A stretch of DNA of 64,000 nucleotides from Pagrus major (taxonomy: Eukaryota; Chordata; Actinopteri; Spariformes; Sparidae): contig NC_133236.1 of assembly GCF_040436345.1 (NCBI RefSeq), positions 13,570,443 through 13,634,442 on the forward strand, in the 5' to 3' direction. Below the pieces are notes generated by a model. That model ran no database searches, had not been told where the DNA came from, and saw nothing but the letters and a program-made list of their open reading frames with translations. A program made the translations under genes and the position numbers. This document shows, in pieces, positions 63,301 to 64,000 of the stretch; positions within the stretch are counted from its first letter, which is position 1; every line of letters begins with the position of its first letter.

Positions 63301-64000
63301 CAGAGATAGCACTGTTTATCTTGGAGTTTGCCTTCAGACAATGATCACTGCACTGCTGGAGGCTGTTTTGGCCTTTTATTCATGGTCCAATCAGAACATT
63401 TGCAAGTCATTTCCACAGCCCGCTAACTGCAGGGGTAAAAGATCATTGTGATAATTGCATCGCCATCAGATAATTATGTGCAGTCACCCGTTTTATTTGT
63501 TGTATCGTTACTTATTGATTGTGTTGCTGTGAGAAGATAAACGAAGAAGAGGTATTAACTTGGTTCTTCAATGAAATGACACCAGAGTACTTTGTCATTG
63601 TCAGGTGAATGTCAGGTTTCATTGGAAACTGTAGAATTTCTTTCTTTTTTTTGGTCTAGCTAAAAAATGACTTCTCCAGTCATAGTGTAGAAGCCATAAC
63701 GAGGCATGCTAGGTCTGTCATGTTTTGGATTTTAGTTTAGGTCTTTTAAACCTCGGTTAATTATGTTAGAGTATTATATAATGGTGCTAGATCATCAATA
63801 ATGGCTATATTTCAAAGTCTGTGTCCTTAAGAGGGGTGAAATATGGACGTCCTTTGTTAACATAACTGATTTAATTTATGAGGAGTACAATAAAAGGGTA
63901 TTATGTGTAATATACACTTTAATTTGAGTTAAAGTTTGCTATTAGTGACATTAATTTGTGTACACGGAGTCGGATCTAGCCTTCCCTTCCTTTTTTACAT
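60370..64000 (+). other. ryr3 intron 1 (to window end)
   Basis: No further exon was seen. The first part (60.4-61.1 kb) is GC-richer and may hold intronic control elements. The open frames here are not supported by homology or splice context. Diverged Harbinger-like text similar to the 28.1 kb element lies near 62.16-62.33 kb. Confidence 0.6.
61525..61898. mobile_element. TTAA-type MITE family B, copy 2
   Basis: The left end AGGTCCAGTGTGTAAGATTTAGGGG is preceded by TTAA (61521-61524). The right end is the inverted CCCTAAATCCTACACGTGGGACCT, where the flanking TTAA has decayed. The middle is longer than in copy 1 (374 against 282 bp). Confidence 0.8.

Overview
The window is nuclear DNA from a ray-finned fish, most likely a percomorph-type teleost. 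It holds intron-rich vertebrate genes with GT-AG splice sites, short intergenic gaps, AT-rich non-coding DNA, abundant microsatellites and several fish-type miniature transposons. Seven protein-coding genes were recognised from their translated exons. All exon chains were joined by eye from splice sites and reading phase, with no database search.

Layout: ak7 (minus, 44-6367; the last exon or exons lie before base 1); a 5.5 kb spacer with a fold-back DNA transposon and candidate muscle control elements; an alpha-cardiac-type actin gene (actc1-like, plus, non-coding exon near 11.88 kb, CDS 13671-16309); a short arhgap11a-like gene (plus, 17215-19208); scg5/7B2 (plus, 20746-23602); grem1 (plus, 25399-25938, coding part in one exon); fmn1 (minus, 26745-53997 plus an upstream UTR exon, 19 coding exons, about 1787 aa); and the first coding exon of ryr3 (plus, 60322-60369), whose first intron fills the rest of the window.

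The block arhgap11a-scg5-grem1-fmn1-ryr3 has the same order and orientation as in human 15q13-q14, including grem1 and fmn1 tail to tail and fmn1 and ryr3 head to head. ACTC1 lies further along the same human chromosome arm. AK7 belongs to human chromosome 14, so the ak7/actc1 junction is a rearrangement relative to mammals. In mammals, limb enhancers of Grem1 lie in and beside Fmn1. Here only about 0.8 kb separates the two stop codons, so any such enhancers must sit mainly in fmn1 introns.

The genes do not form a pathway: AK7 (cilia and flagella), sarcomeric actin, a RhoGAP, the proprotein convertase 2 chaperone 7B2, a BMP antagonist, an actin-nucleating formin and a calcium-release channel. 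I saw no undescribed multi-gene system. The observations most worth following are two different TTAA-flanked MITEs in the same site of one host repeat family, the RFX-like sites upstream of ak7, the short arhgap11a reading frame, a tandem acceptor in scg5, a 105-bp minisatellite in the presumed scg5 3' UTR, and the Maf-type site upstream of ryr3.
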